Of a DNA stretch of 35,877 nucleotides, positions 26,574 through 35,866 are shown one piece after another; position 1 is the first letter of the stretch, and each line of letters begins with the position of its first letter. The notes below the pieces were generated by a model, which did no database searches, was not told the DNA's origin, and saw only the letters and a program-made list of their open reading frames with translations. A program made the position numbers and the translations under genes. This DNA is from Bacteroidia bacterium (lineage in GTDB: Bacteria > Bacteroidota > Bacteroidia > UBA4408). The stretch lies in contig JACMRI010000015.1 in the NCBI GenBank assembly GCA_014376525.1, positions 1-35,877 on the forward strand, written 5' to 3'.

Positions 26574-26581
26574 CAAAACTA
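26574..26581 (-). promoter_or_regulatory. Candidate -7 promoter box TAGTTTTG for the lipid kinase
   Basis: On the minus strand TAGTTTTG fits TAnnTTTG and would start transcription about 30 nt before the ATG at 26538. No TTTG lies at the right spacing. It also supports the shorter start for this gene. Confidence 0.35.
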
Positions 26582-26690
26582 CTTGAGCTTAAATAGTAAG
26601 TTTTTTTAATTAACATTTGCTACAATGATTAGTATTCATAATATAGTGCTACTTTTAAAAAAATGATTTACAACTAATTAAAAATACACA

Positions 26691-28436
26691 ATGACTACAC
26701 AACTTTCTATACCTCGTGCATACTTACCTCAAACTGTTAATTGCTCTTCATTTAACGATATAAAACCGTTTTATGACGAGTTGCAAAATCGTACCCTAAC
26801 ATCTGTTGCAGACTTGCAAAAATGGATGGCCGACCGTAGCGAACTAGAATGTTTTGTGCAAGAACACACAGGTTGGTTATATATACGTATGACGTGTGAT
26901 GCTACTAATGAAGCTCTTTCGGAGGCTTTTAATTATTTTGTAAATGAAATAGACCCACTTATAGCACCTTACAACAATTCTTTTAATATTAAACTTACAC
27001 AAAGCCCATTTTTAACAGAATTATTACCAGAGAAATACGCAATACTACTGCGCAGTACAGCTATGGCAATACAATTATTTAGAGAAGAAAACATACCGCT
27101 ACACGCACAAATACAAACATTGCAAAATAACTATGGCAACATAACATCGCAAATGAGTATTGAGCACGAAGGCAAAGAAATAACGTTACAACAGGCCGCT
27201 ACTTATTTTAAAAATACCAGTCGTTCATTGCGTGAAACGATATACAACGCGGTAAACATTCGCCGCTTGCAAGATAAGGCAACGCTTGACGAATTATACA
27301 CCAAACTAATAAGCCTGCGCCACAACGTGGCGCAAAATGCGGGCTACGCTAACTATCGTGATTATAAATTTGATGAATTAAACAGATTTGATTATAACTT
27401 AAAAGACGTAGAAGAAATGCACGCAAGTGTAGCTAAATACATAAAGCCTTTAGTAGAACAGTTTGACTTAGAACGAAAAGCAGAGTTGGGCTATACTAGC
27501 CTACAACCATGGGATATGGACGTAGATGCACAAGGAGCAAATCCTCCAAAACCATTTATCACAGGAGAAGATTTAGTAAATAAAACCATTGACTGCTTTA
27601 ATAAAATAGACCCACAGTTTGCCGAGTTTATAACCATGATGCGCGACTTAAAGTACTTAGATGTAGAATCGCGCAAGGGCAAAGCACCAGGCGGTTATAA
27701 CTATCCGTTATACGAAAGTAATATTCCGTTTATATTTATGAATGCTGTAGGTACAATGCGCGACGTAGAAACCATGGTACACGAGGGCGGACACGCCATA
27801 CACTCTATACTTAGTGCAAAATTGGAACTGGTAGATTTCAAAAACATACCTAGCGAAGTTGCCGAGTTAGCAAGTATGAGTATGGAATTGATTGCTATGG
27901 AACACATAGAAACTTTTGTAGCTGACAAAAACCAACTTAAACGTTTAAAAATAGAGCAACTTCAATCGTGTTTACAAACACTTACTTGGGTATGCACTAT
28001 TGATAAATTTCAACATTGGGTATATACGCATCCAAAACATACGTTAACCGAGCGTACAAACCAATGGATACAAGTATTTGAAGAGTTTAATACCTCTAAA
28101 ATAGAATATGCAGTACAAGAAGGAATTACTACCGTTGCACAAAAATTAAGCTATAAACAAAATGCGTGGCAAAAACAATTGCACTTATACGAAGTGCCAT
28201 TTTACTACATTGAATACGGTATGGCGCAGTTAGGCGCAATAGCTATGTGGCGACAATACAAGCAAAATCCAGCGCAGTGTATAGCCAATTATAAAGCTGC
28301 ATTAGCATTGGGTTATACCAAATCTATACCCGAAATATATGCTACTGCAGGCATAGAGTTTAATTTTTCGAGTGCTTGGATTAATGAATTGTCGGGCTTT
28401 GTAAACGATGAGTTAGCCAAAATAAAAGCAAGTTAA
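26691..28436 (+). CDS. M3 family oligoendopeptidase
   Basis: The 581-residue metallopeptidase has no signal peptide and should act in the cytosol, degrading oligopeptides. The zinc motif is HEGGH (His364, Glu365, His368) within MVHEGGHAIHS, and the third ligand is probably Glu392 in PSEVAELASMSME. The helical N-terminal region (residues 1-330) and the late YYIEYGMAQLGA, in which Tyr residues face the substrate in M3 enzymes, complete the family picture. The length is that of the oligoendopeptidase F-like group. It is a single gene, divergent from the lipid kinase, with a 463-bp gene-free gap after it. Confidence 0.95.
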   Translation: MTTQLSIPRAYLPQTVNCSSFNDIKPFYDELQNRTLTSVADLQKWMADRSELECFVQEHTGWLYIRMTCDATNEALSEAFNYFVNEIDPLIAPYNNSFNIKLTQSPFLTELLPEKYAILLRSTAMAIQLFREENIPLHAQIQTLQNNYGNITSQMSIEHEGKEITLQQAATYFKNTSRSLRETIYNAVNIRRLQDKATLDELYTKLISLRHNVAQNAGYANYRDYKFDELNRFDYNLKDVEEMHASVAKYIKPLVEQFDLERKAELGYTSLQPWDMDVDAQGANPPKPFITGEDLVNKTIDCFNKIDPQFAEFITMMRDLKYLDVESRKGKAPGGYNYPLYESNIPFIFMNAVGTMRDVETMVHEGGHAIHSILSAKLELVDFKNIPSEVAELASMSMELIAMEHIETFVADKNQLKRLKIEQLQSCLQTLTWVCTIDKFQHWVYTHPKHTLTERTNQWIQVFEEFNTSKIEYAVQEGITTVAQKLSYKQNAWQKQLHLYEVPFYYIEYGMAQLGAIAMWRQYKQNPAQCIANYKAALALGYTKSIPEIYATAGIEFNFSSAWINELSGFVNDELAKIKAS

Positions 28437-28899
28437 TTACAAGAAAAACTTTTTTACTATTATTAATACCACTACTTGTGTTTATTGTAAGATGTAACAC
28501 ATAACATTCAATTGAATTAACCGAGATTAAAAACTTTGGAGCTAACCCAAGTAATTTAAAAAAAGTTTGTGCATAGTAATCAAGTAATAAATAAAACACC
28601 AAAACCTTTGGCAATAGCTACGCACGGCTTTACAACAACTTATTAGTAATAAGCCACGCTATCTGGTTGGAATAAGTTGACTGACTCTAATTATTTTGTG
28701 GTAATATATCGACAACAAAAATTTAGTAATGATGCTAATTTGTTTTTTAATTAGTTCTTAAGTATAAACTCTACAATTAAAAAGTTGCAACCTTGCAAAA
28801 ATTAAAATTCCTAATTTTTTCTCATCACTTACTAATTCTTATAAAAAAAAACGCCCCACTAATTTAGCGGGGCGTTTTTAAATTTATTTAATTATTTTA
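28437..28899. other. Gene-poor gap between M3 peptidase and GEVED protein
   Basis: These 463 bp contain no reading frame that I can support and no tRNA. Visible structure: a perfect 15-bp palindrome (CTTATTA-G-TAATAAG, 28639-28653), two TTGCAA palindromes two bp apart (28785-28798) and the terminator at 28847-28879. Base composition between 28600 and 28690 is less AT-rich than the rest, which could be the trace of a lost gene. Confidence 0.5.
28847..28879. terminator. Intrinsic terminator for the GEVED/T9SS gene
   Basis: AAAAACGCCCC (28847-28857) pairs perfectly with GGGGCGTTTTT (28869-28879) around an 11-nt loop. The GC-rich core with A- and T-runs on either side makes it active in both directions; it lies 21 bp beyond the stop of the minus-strand gene. 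Confidence 0.9.
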
Positions 28900-31800
28900 T
28901 TAGCGTTGTAATACTATACGTTTCACCGTTACGTTATCGTTACTAGTTACACGTATCATATACGAACCACTAGCATAGTTAGCTAAGTTTACATTTAGCT
29001 TCTCAACACCACTTACATTTTTAATTTTGTTAGTATATACCACTTGTCCAAAGCTATTTAATACTTCACACACAACTGTTTGGCTTGTAATACCTGCTAT
29101 TGCAATTGTTACTACATCCATAGTTGGGTTAGGATATGCTACAAAATTAATAGATGCTATTTGCTTAGCTATTCCCACTGGCGGAGTAATAGGCAATATG
29201 GTATCAATTTTAATAATATAATCTTCTGTTTCGCCCGAACCCATAGTTGTACAAGCGTCTACTGCTGCATTAGGATTTCCAGATAAGCGCGAACGTATTC
29301 TCAAACCTGTGTTACCTAACATTGCTCCAGCAGGTACAGTAAACAATGCTGAATTAATGCCTGCAACAGTTGTAGTAGCTACTTGTCTCCATTCCAATGA
29401 ATCGAACACACCACTATGATTGTAATCTATCCACATAGATACTACTGCTCCCGATACCATACCCACGTTTATTGTATAGGTACTATCTCTAAGTATAGTT
29501 CCCGTAGCACTAAATTTAGAGTAATCGATGGATACATTACTATTAGTACCTATTGCTACATTTGAGAACGAAGATGGTGAAATAGAAACACTGTCAATTG
29601 GAGTGCCACCACCACCTAAGTTAGTAGAACAATAACACGCATAAGTATTAGGGTTAGTTTTTATCATTAATACGTTACTATACACTGGTGCACCTCCATT
29701 ACACGAAACTGCAACTCGGTAGTAAATACTATCTCCAGCAATTAAGCCACTCTCAACAATTGATGATGAAGAGTCTCCAGTAGCAGTAAAGTTTATACCA
29801 TCTATCGACGATTCCCAAACAGTACTAATACCTATTGCTTGTGTAGTACCCATTAAAGTAAGCGTACCTTGAATACTAGGGCAAGGTGTTAAATTAGTGG
29901 CGGTAATAGTACCCGCTGTTGGTGTACCTGTGCAAGGTACTGCTGCAATTATATTTATTATATAGTCTTCCGTTTCGCCGCCAAACATGTTACTGCAAGC
30001 ATTAGCTCCTGCATTTGTATCGAAAGTGTAGCTATTACGTACTCTCATACCAGTAAGGCCTAATGATGAACTTAATGGTATATTGACTGATACTACAGTA
30101 TTAGCATTTGCTGAATTTGTAGTTACTTGTGTCCATTCCGTAGCATCAAACGTTCCACTTTGGTCATAGTCAATCCACACAGATATCTTAGAACCTGTAG
30201 TAGCTCCTATACTAAATGAATAGTTTAACGATTGCATTAATGAAGCCGTTGTTGCTCCTACTGAAGGAAATACTGAGTAATTAGCAGAAACATTACTTGT
30301 TAGCCCTACAGCTTTGTTGTATAATGTTGTTCCTAATATTTTAACACTATCAATAGATATACCAGAACCTCCACCTAAACCTGATGAGCAATAACAAGCA
30401 TAAAAATTAGGGTTAGCTTTTAATTTAACAACATTTGTATAAACTGGAGCACCTCCATTACAAGATACTGCTACACGGTAATAAATACTATCGCCAGTTA
30501 CTAAACCTCCATCTACAACTGTGTAAGAAGAGTCGCCTGTGGCAGTATAATTTATACCATTTAATGATGTTTCCCATGATGTAGTAATACCAGTTGCTTG
30601 AGTAGTTCCTGATAATGTAATAGTGCTAGCTACACCGGCACAAGGCATTGTATTATTTACATTAAGCACTCCCGCTGTAGGAGTACCCGCACATGGAATT
30701 CCTGGAGTTATATTTATTATATAGTCTTCTGTCTCTCCATAAGAGTATGTTCCACAAGATAATGGTGTTCCTGCTTCTCTTAACACTACACGCAATCCTG
30801 TTAAACCTGTTAATGAATTACTTGGCATTAATATAGTTCCGTTTAACACATTGCCTCCAGTTACTGCTGTAGTTGTACCTGTGTAAATATTTTCGCCAGC
30901 ATCAAACGTTCCGCTGTGATTGAAGTCTACAAATATTGTAGCTGTACATGAGTAGAATGTTCCAGTACTATTTATTTGAGTTATAGTTATTGGATAATTA
31001 ATAGATTGTTGTGCTTGTATTGGCGCTAAACTTGTAAAATTGGTATATAAATTAACAGATGTTGGATTACCTAAAGCTGGAGTAATGCTTACATTATTAG
31101 TAAATGAACCAAATACAAAACCTCCAATATCATCATCTGCAGTGTTTGTAGCTGTAGATGAACAATAGCAAGCAAAGAAGTTAGGATTAGCTTTTAATTT
31201 AACTATATTGGTATACACTGGTGCACCACCATTACAAGATACAGCTACACGGTAATAAATACTATCGCCAGTTGCTAAACCACCATTAATAATTGAAAAT
31301 GAAGAATCGCCTGTGGCTACCCAACCTGTAGAACCATTAGCAGATGTTTGCCACGAAGTAGTTATACCTACTGCTTGTGTAGTGCCTGCTAGTGTTACCG
31401 TACTTGTTACACCAGGGCAAGGAGTTGTGTTAGTTGCTGTAAGATTTCCTGCTGTAGGGGTTCCACTGCAAGCTACACCAGGCATTATTTTTATTACATA
31501 ATCTTCTGTTTCTCCCGATCCAAAACTAGAACAAGCATTAATAGCTCCGTTAGTATTGCCCGATGCGCGGCTACGTATTCTCATACCTGTATTACCTAAA
31601 CTTGCAGTAGTAGGAATAAATATTGATACTGCATTGTTGCCTGCTACTGAAGTAGTGGTAACTTGTGTCCATTCTGACGCGTCAAATGTTCCACTGTGGT
31701 CATAATCTATCCATACAGAAACTATTGCACCCGCTGCTGTCCCTACATTTAATGTGTAAGTAAGTGCTTGAGATAACGAACCTGTAGTAGTTCCTGAAGC

Positions 31801-33801
31801 TGGGAATACTGAATAATTAGCTGATACGTTACTTGTAAGACCAACCGCAGTAGTGTTATGCAATGTAGTACCTATAAACTGAACACTATCAATAGGATTG
31901 CTACCTCCTCCTAAGCCAGTGTTGCAATAACATTGGTAAAAGTTAGGATTAGATAAAATTTTAATAATATTGCTATAAACTGGCGCACCTCCGCTACACG
32001 AAACTGCAACTCGATAATAAATACTATCGCCTGCCGCTAAACCAGCATTAGTAATTGATACTGACGAGTCGCCTGTGGCTACCCAACCTGTAGTACCATT
32101 AGCCGATGTTTCCCACGAAGTAGTAATACCTACTGCTTGTGTTGTACCTGATAAACTAACTGTAGTTGCTGTGCTAGGGCATGGTGTAGTATTTCCGGCT
32201 GTAAGTGTACCTGCGGTTGGAGAACCAGTACAAGCTACACCTGGTGTAATGTTAATTATATAATCTTCTGTTTCTCCCCATGTGTAGGTACCACATGCTG
32301 AGGCCAATCCACTTTCGTTAAGCACTACACGCAAACCTGTAAGCCCTGTTAATGAAGTTGAAGGTATTGACACATTTCCATTTAATACATTGCCACCTGC
32401 TAAATTTGTAGTAGTACCTACATACACTTGTTCGCCAGCATCATAGGTTCCGCTGTGGTCTAAATCTATAAATACTGATACATCACAGCCATAAGCGCCT
32501 GCTTGATTAATTTGGGTAATGGTTACGGGATAGTTTACTACTTGCTGTGCTTGTATTGGACCTAAGTTAGTGTAATTAGTGTATAAATTAACTGATGCAG
32601 GGTTGTTTGTAGCGGGGGTAATACTTACATTGTTAGTAAATGAACCAAATGCAAAACCTCCAATATCATCATCTGCAGTACTTGTGGCTGTAGATGAACA
32701 ATAACATTGGTAAAAATTAGGATTTGCTAATACTTTTATTACATTAGAATAAACTGGAGCACCTCCACTACACGAAACCGCCATACGGTAATAAATGCTA
32801 TCGCCTGCTATTAAACCTGTATTTGTAACAGAAATAGATGTATCGCCTGTGGCTGTAAATATTGTACCATTTGTTGAAATTTGCCAAGCTGTATGAATTC
32901 CTATCGCTTGAGTATTTCCTGATAATGAAAAACTAAAAGCTGTGTTAGGGCAAGGCAATGTATTTGAAGATGTAATTGTACCAGCTGTAGGTGTACCAGA
33001 GCAAGCAACGGCTGGGGTCCAAGTGTATGTTAAACCGCTACTTGGCATACCTGGTGTAGCTACTGTAGTATTATATGATTGTGCATTTGTATTAACTGTA
33101 CCTTTTGTAGAAGCAGTGAACAAGGTACTAGTAGCATTAAATCTATTATTGAAATCAGCATTACTTGTACCTCTTAAACCTACTTGTGCATTAGTCCCTG
33201 ATATTGTAGTACTACCTATTAAATAAGCGCCTGAACTATATACTATACTTATTACATTAGTAGTTTCTTGTAAATGGATTTGAAAACTCTGTACATAAGC
33301 ATTTGTAGTACTTGTGGTGTATGCTGGTCTGAAATTAGTCCATTCTACAACTATGGTTCGGTTTGGTGCAACACCTAATGTTACGTGAGAAATTTTTCCA
33401 TTTTTTCCTGCAATGTTATACACAGCATTAATATCGCGTCCCCAAGCAGCAATAACTCCATCAAAAGCTGTTGTTGATGATATTGGAGTATATAAACTAG
33501 TAGTTGGAGTAGCAGTAGTACCTAACGTAATGAAACCATTACTACTTACTGTTGCACTTGTATATGCAGCACCACCAAAATTAAACGCAAAAGGTAGTGT
33601 AATTGGATATACCTTATCATCTATGGAACCAGCTATAGTATTAGCAGTTGCTGTATCTATAACGGTAGCTCCTACTATGGGAGTGAATGCTCCTGAAGTT
33701 TGAGCAAACGAGTAAAAGTTTACTTGTGCTTGTGTGTTAACTGAACTTAATCCTAGAGCTAGCATTAGCGCAGTGGAAATTTTTTTGTATATATTTTTCA
33801 T
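28900..33801 (-). CDS. Giant secreted protein with five GEVED modules and a T9SS sorting domain
   Basis: A 1633-residue protein exported by Sec and then by the type IX system. After the signal peptide (to SSVNTQAQ) comes an N-terminal beta domain (about 25-260; FNFGGAAYTSATVSSNGFITLG is typical of such Bacteroidota proteins). Five modules of about 250 residues follow, each with a C-x-G-T/S-P-T-A-G start, a GDSIYYRVAVSC-like strand, a D-x-D-x-S-G-x-x-D loop that could bind calcium (for example DLDHSGTYD) and GETEDY near its end (about 507, 760, 1020, 1274 and 1521), the hallmark of GEVED domains. The last 80 residues (VAYPNPTMD, then FGQVVY and SGSYMIRV, ending KRIVLQR) are a T9SS type A sorting domain. 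It is likely a surface-anchored or released adhesive or structural protein. A good promoter and a terminator frame it. Confidence 0.93.
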   Translation of the reverse strand: MKNIYKKISTALMLALGLSSVNTQAQVNFYSFAQTSGAFTPIVGATVIDTATANTIAGSIDDKVYPITLPFAFNFGGAAYTSATVSSNGFITLGTTATPTTSLYTPISSTTAFDGVIAAWGRDINAVYNIAGKNGKISHVTLGVAPNRTIVVEWTNFRPAYTTSTTNAYVQSFQIHLQETTNVISIVYSSGAYLIGSTTISGTNAQVGLRGTSNADFNNRFNATSTLFTASTKGTVNTNAQSYNTTVATPGMPSSGLTYTWTPAVACSGTPTAGTITSSNTLPCPNTAFSFSLSGNTQAIGIHTAWQISTNGTIFTATGDTSISVTNTGLIAGDSIYYRMAVSCSGGAPVYSNVIKVLANPNFYQCYCSSTATSTADDDIGGFAFGSFTNNVSITPATNNPASVNLYTNYTNLGPIQAQQVVNYPVTITQINQAGAYGCDVSVFIDLDHSGTYDAGEQVYVGTTTNLAGGNVLNGNVSIPSTSLTGLTGLRVVLNESGLASACGTYTWGETEDYIINITPGVACTGSPTAGTLTAGNTTPCPSTATTVSLSGTTQAVGITTSWETSANGTTGWVATGDSSVSITNAGLAAGDSIYYRVAVSCSGGAPVYSNIIKILSNPNFYQCYCNTGLGGGSNPIDSVQFIGTTLHNTTAVGLTSNVSANYSVFPASGTTTGSLSQALTYTLNVGTAAGAIVSVWIDYDHSGTFDASEWTQVTTTSVAGNNAVSIFIPTTASLGNTGMRIRSRASGNTNGAINACSSFGSGETEDYVIKIMPGVACSGTPTAGNLTATNTTPCPGVTSTVTLAGTTQAVGITTSWQTSANGSTGWVATGDSSFSIINGGLATGDSIYYRVAVSCNGGAPVYTNIVKLKANPNFFACYCSSTATNTADDDIGGFVFGSFTNNVSITPALGNPTSVNLYTNFTSLAPIQAQQSINYPITITQINSTGTFYSCTATIFVDFNHSGTFDAGENIYTGTTTAVTGGNVLNGTILMPSNSLTGLTGLRVVLREAGTPLSCGTYSYGETEDYIINITPGIPCAGTPTAGVLNVNNTMPCAGVASTITLSGTTQATGITTSWETSLNGINYTATGDSSYTVVDGGLVTGDSIYYRVAVSCNGGAPVYTNVVKLKANPNFYACYCSSGLGGGSGISIDSVKILGTTLYNKAVGLTSNVSANYSVFPSVGATTASLMQSLNYSFSIGATTGSKISVWIDYDQSGTFDATEWTQVTTNSANANTVVSVNIPLSSSLGLTGMRVRNSYTFDTNAGANACSNMFGGETEDYIINIIAAVPCTGTPTAGTITATNLTPCPSIQGTLTLMGTTQAIGISTVWESSIDGINFTATGDSSSSIVESGLIAGDSIYYRVAVSCNGGAPVYSNVLMIKTNPNTYACYCSTNLGGGGTPIDSVSISPSSFSNVAIGTNSNVSIDYSKFSATGTILRDSTYTINVGMVSGAVVSMWIDYNHSGVFDSLEWRQVATTTVAGINSALFTVPAGAMLGNTGLRIRSRLSGNPNAAVDACTTMGSGETEDYIIKIDTILPITPPVGIAKQIASINFVAYPNPTMDVVTIAIAGITSQTVVCEVLNSFGQVVYTNKIKNVSGVEKLNVNLANYASGSYMIRVTSNDNVTVKRIVLQR
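29220..33010 (-). repeat. Five tandem coding repeats of about 760 bp, two alternating types
   Basis: Within the GEVED gene, a unit of about 740-780 bp occurs five times. In coding order modules 1 and 3 share a TADDDIGG-F-FGSFTNNVSITPA segment (type A), while modules 2, 4 and 5 share a GLGGG-with-IDSV segment (type B). The block encoding GDSIYYR-AVSC-GGAPVY is nearly the same in all five at the DNA level, near 29690, 30450, 31225, 31985 and 32765. The order A-B-A-B-B suggests duplication of an A-B pair followed by one extra B. Confidence 0.85.
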
Positions 33802-33834
33802 GATTTTGTTTTTTAATTTTCAATAGTAATGATA

Positions 33835-33864
33835 CAAATATAAATTTAAAAAATTAACTACAAA
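33835..33864 (-). promoter_or_regulatory. Promoter for the GEVED gene: TTTG, 18 nt, TATATTTG
   Basis: On the minus strand TTTG (33864-33861) and TATATTTG (33842-33835) are 18 bp apart, fitting the Bacteroidota -33/-7 consensus. Transcription would begin near 33830, giving a leader of about 30 nt. It lies in the 100-bp gap behind the reductase gene, so the GEVED gene can be expressed on its own. Confidence 0.6.
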
Positions 33865-33901
33865 AAATAATTTTTAACTCATTAGGTATATTTACGGCAT
33901 A

Positions 33902-34822
33902 TTAATTAACAGTTTGCTGTAATTGTTGCTCCATAATGTGTAATCCCTCCTCAAACGAATGTGGTGCGTAACCCAGTTCGTTGATGGCTTTGGTTATTAT
34001 AAAACCAGTTACTGGTGGTCGTTTGGCGGGCTGTTGTATGCCTTGGCTAGTACTTGGTGTTATTAATTGCTCGTCTAATTTAAAATATTTAGCTACTCGC
34101 ACAGCAAGTTCATAAATGTTCATAAAATCTTTTCCCGAAATATTATATACGCCCACCGCTCTATGTTTTTCAGCTAATGCACAACCTTGTGCTAAGTCTT
34201 CGGCAAGGGTTGGTGTACGTGCCTGATCGGTAACTACGTTTATATTTTTATTTTCTTCTAACGATTTTTTAACCCACAGTACTACATTACTTCGGCTCAT
34301 ATTGGGTGTAATGCCGTATACCAAAACCGTGCGGAGTATAGCTGCTGTAAGTATTGAATTTAAAACAATGTGTTCGGCATCTAACTTAGACTGTGCATAA
34401 CTACTTAACGGATTGGGTGTTGCCGATTCATCGTAAGGACCACAGGTGCCATCAAATATGAAATCGGTAGATAAATGTGTAAAGTGTGTATTAGGCAAAT
34501 ACCTCGCACAATATTCAACCAAATGCTGTGTACCCAATACATTTATGGCATGGCATTTTTCAGTATTTAGTTCGCATTCATCTACATTAGTCATAGCTGC
34601 CGTATGTATAATACTATTGGGGCTATAGCGCTCCAATACTAAAGCAACTTGAGGTTGGTTAGTAATATCTAAACTACAGTAAGTAATATTACTACTACTG
34701 CCTGTGTAACGGTTCTCGCCCGAACTTGTGGCTATAATGCGTACGTTGGCTTGAGTGGCGTAATAATTTAATAATTTTTGACCTAATAGGCCGTTGCTAC
34801 CTGTAATAAGAATGGTGTGCAT
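33902..34822 (-). CDS. RmlD-like SDR, NAD(P)-dependent sugar-nucleotide reductase
   Basis: The 306-residue protein belongs to the RmlD (dTDP-4-dehydrorhamnose reductase) substrate-binding family of extended SDRs. It has the cofactor loop ITGSNGLLGQ (6-15), HTAAMTNVDECE (73-84), LSTDFIFDG (117-125), Tyr142 and Lys146 in YAQSK, and VLVYG. RmlD itself makes dTDP-rhamnose, but rfbC and rfbA are absent here and many Bacteroidota relatives act on other NDP-sugars or have unproven roles, so no symbol is given. It lies between a lipoprotein gene and the GEVED gene on the same strand, with a 128-bp gap upstream that contains a tandem 12-bp repeat. Confidence 0.85.
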   Translation of the reverse strand: MHTILITGSNGLLGQKLLNYYATQANVRIIATSSGENRYTGSSSNITYCSLDITNQPQVALVLERYSPNSIIHTAAMTNVDECELNTEKCHAINVLGTQHLVEYCARYLPNTHFTHLSTDFIFDGTCGPYDESATPNPLSSYAQSKLDAEHIVLNSILTAAILRTVLVYGITPNMSRSNVVLWVKKSLEENKNINVVTDQARTPTLAEDLAQGCALAEKHRAVGVYNISGKDFMNIYELAVRVAKYFKLDEQLITPSTSQGIQQPAKRPPVTGFIITKAINELGYAPHSFEEGLHIMEQQLQQTVN

Positions 34823-34825
34823 ATA

Positions 34826-34851
34826 GAGATGTTAGAATTGAGATGTTAGAA
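34826..34851. repeat. Tandem 12-bp direct repeat before the RmlD-like gene
   Basis: GAGATGTTAGAA occurs at 34826-34837 and again at 34840-34851, a 14-bp period, ending 4 bp before the start codon of the reductase. On the coding strand it reads TTCTAACATCTC twice. The function is unknown; it may be a replication-slippage product. Confidence 0.7.
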
Positions 34852-34950
34852 AGGCTTGATTGGGCGCTTGTATAGATATTAGTATGAAATACGAGAAAAA
34901 AACTTGATCAGGTGGTAAATTAATTTTAAAGGTAATTCTTAAATCAATTT

Positions 34951-35730
34951 CTAGTCTTGTAGCAAAATAGTGGTAAGTTGCTTAACTGTGGTAGATAAGG
35001 TGCTTGTAGTTGGTTGATTGCCCGTAGTTTGACTTACGGTTTTAGTGTCGGTTTGCGGTTTATTTTCTATAGTGGCTATTGTTTTGTTTCCTTTTAATCC
35101 TATGAGTCGCCATAGCTCTTGGCGTTCGTTGTCTTGGTAGGTGGTAGTGGCTGTTTCGTTAATAGTTGTTGTTGGGGTAATATTGTTGGGGTAAATAATA
35201 TCATAAACAGTTTTTTGTACTGATTGGCGAGTGGATAATTGTAGTTCTTCCTTGTCTTTTCTATCCGGTTTTGTGCCACGCAAAAATGCCCACACACCTT
35301 GCTCCTGAGTATTTATAGCTTTTTTAATTTTTACGTTTGTATTGTTTATACTACTATCATACGTAATGGTGTATTCTTGTTCCCGATTCCATGTTCCATC
35401 TTTATAAAAACTCATACGGTGTATGGCTACAGTGCCTGTAATAATGGTGTCGGGGGTAGTTTTATTATTGGTATTGGGAGCAGTGTAACTGCGTGTATAA
35501 TCACTATTATCAAAAATTAAACTAAAACTACTGGTAATAGTAATTGGAGTTTGATTGGGGTTAGTAATTACGGTAGTGGTTTGGTTTTGGGTGCTTATTG
35601 TTTTTATTTGCCAATCGTTGCTAAGGCGACCACGACGTGTAAGTAGCGAAAACGCTGGATCTTCCACTCCTTTTTTGCAGGCAAATAGCGTAACTAGTGT
35701 AAATGTTAAGTAAAGTAGTTTATTTTTCAT
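34951..35730 (-). CDS. Lipoprotein of unknown function
   Basis: The 259-residue product has a lipoprotein signal with a short lipobox, TLFAC (Cys18), followed by KKGVEDPAFSLLTRRGRLSNDWQI. This opening, a basic linker then SLLTRRGRL-x-x-DW, recurs in small Bacteroidota lipoproteins with a lipocalin-like or similar beta-barrel of unknown role. The remainder is rich in Thr, Asn and Gln with beta-strand pattern (for example RMSFYKDGTWNREQEYTITYD) and a low-complexity Thr-rich C-terminal end (about 225-250). It is probably anchored in the outer membrane. It is the first visible gene of the minus-strand row with the RmlD-like gene. Confidence 0.8.
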   Translation of the reverse strand: MKNKLLYLTFTLVTLFACKKGVEDPAFSLLTRRGRLSNDWQIKTISTQNQTTTVITNPNQTPITITSSFSLIFDNSDYTRSYTAPNTNNKTTPDTIITGTVAIHRMSFYKDGTWNREQEYTITYDSSINNTNVKIKKAINTQEQGVWAFLRGTKPDRKDKEELQLSTRQSVQKTVYDIIYPNNITPTTTINETATTTYQDNERQELWRLIGLKGNKTIATIENKPQTDTKTVSQTTGNQPTTSTLSTTVKQLTTILLQD

Positions 35731-35758
35731 TTGTTGTATTATGTATTTTGCATTATTA

Positions 35759-35805
35759 AAGGCTGACTTTGTGGTTATTGTAAATTTTTAAAATAAGCCA
35801 GCCTT
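35759..35805 (-). other. Leader hairpin upstream of the lipoprotein gene
   Basis: Arms at 35759-35769 and 35795-35805 pair over 11 bp around a 25-nt loop. In a minus-strand transcript the single imperfect pair is a G-U wobble, whereas in the plus direction it is an A-C mismatch, so the structure suits an RNA leader of the lipoprotein gene. No T-run follows, so it is not an obvious terminator. Confidence 0.3.
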
Positions 35806-35858
35806 ATAGGGCAAACCGCTAATGTAGTGGACTAGAGGGATTAATTTTATAATTGTTG

Positions 35859-35866
35859 CAAAAGTA
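35859..35866 (-). promoter_or_regulatory. Candidate -7 promoter box TACTTTTG at the right edge
   Basis: On the minus strand TACTTTTG matches TAnnTTTG and could start a transcript near 35854 that reads through the hairpin at 35759-35805 into the lipoprotein gene, with a leader of about 125 nt. The upstream -33 position lies at or beyond the window edge and cannot be checked. Confidence 0.3.

Noticed and set aside
28437-28846. Possible remnant of a mobile element or lost gene in the 463-bp gap
   Set aside because: The short open stretch near 28595-28675 gives no family resemblance and there are no terminal repeats or target duplications.
28900-33801. Several open plus-strand frames of 60-96 codons antisense to the GEVED gene
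   Set aside because: They repeat with the module period and mirror the codon use of the real gene; they are shadows of the tandem repeats, not genes.
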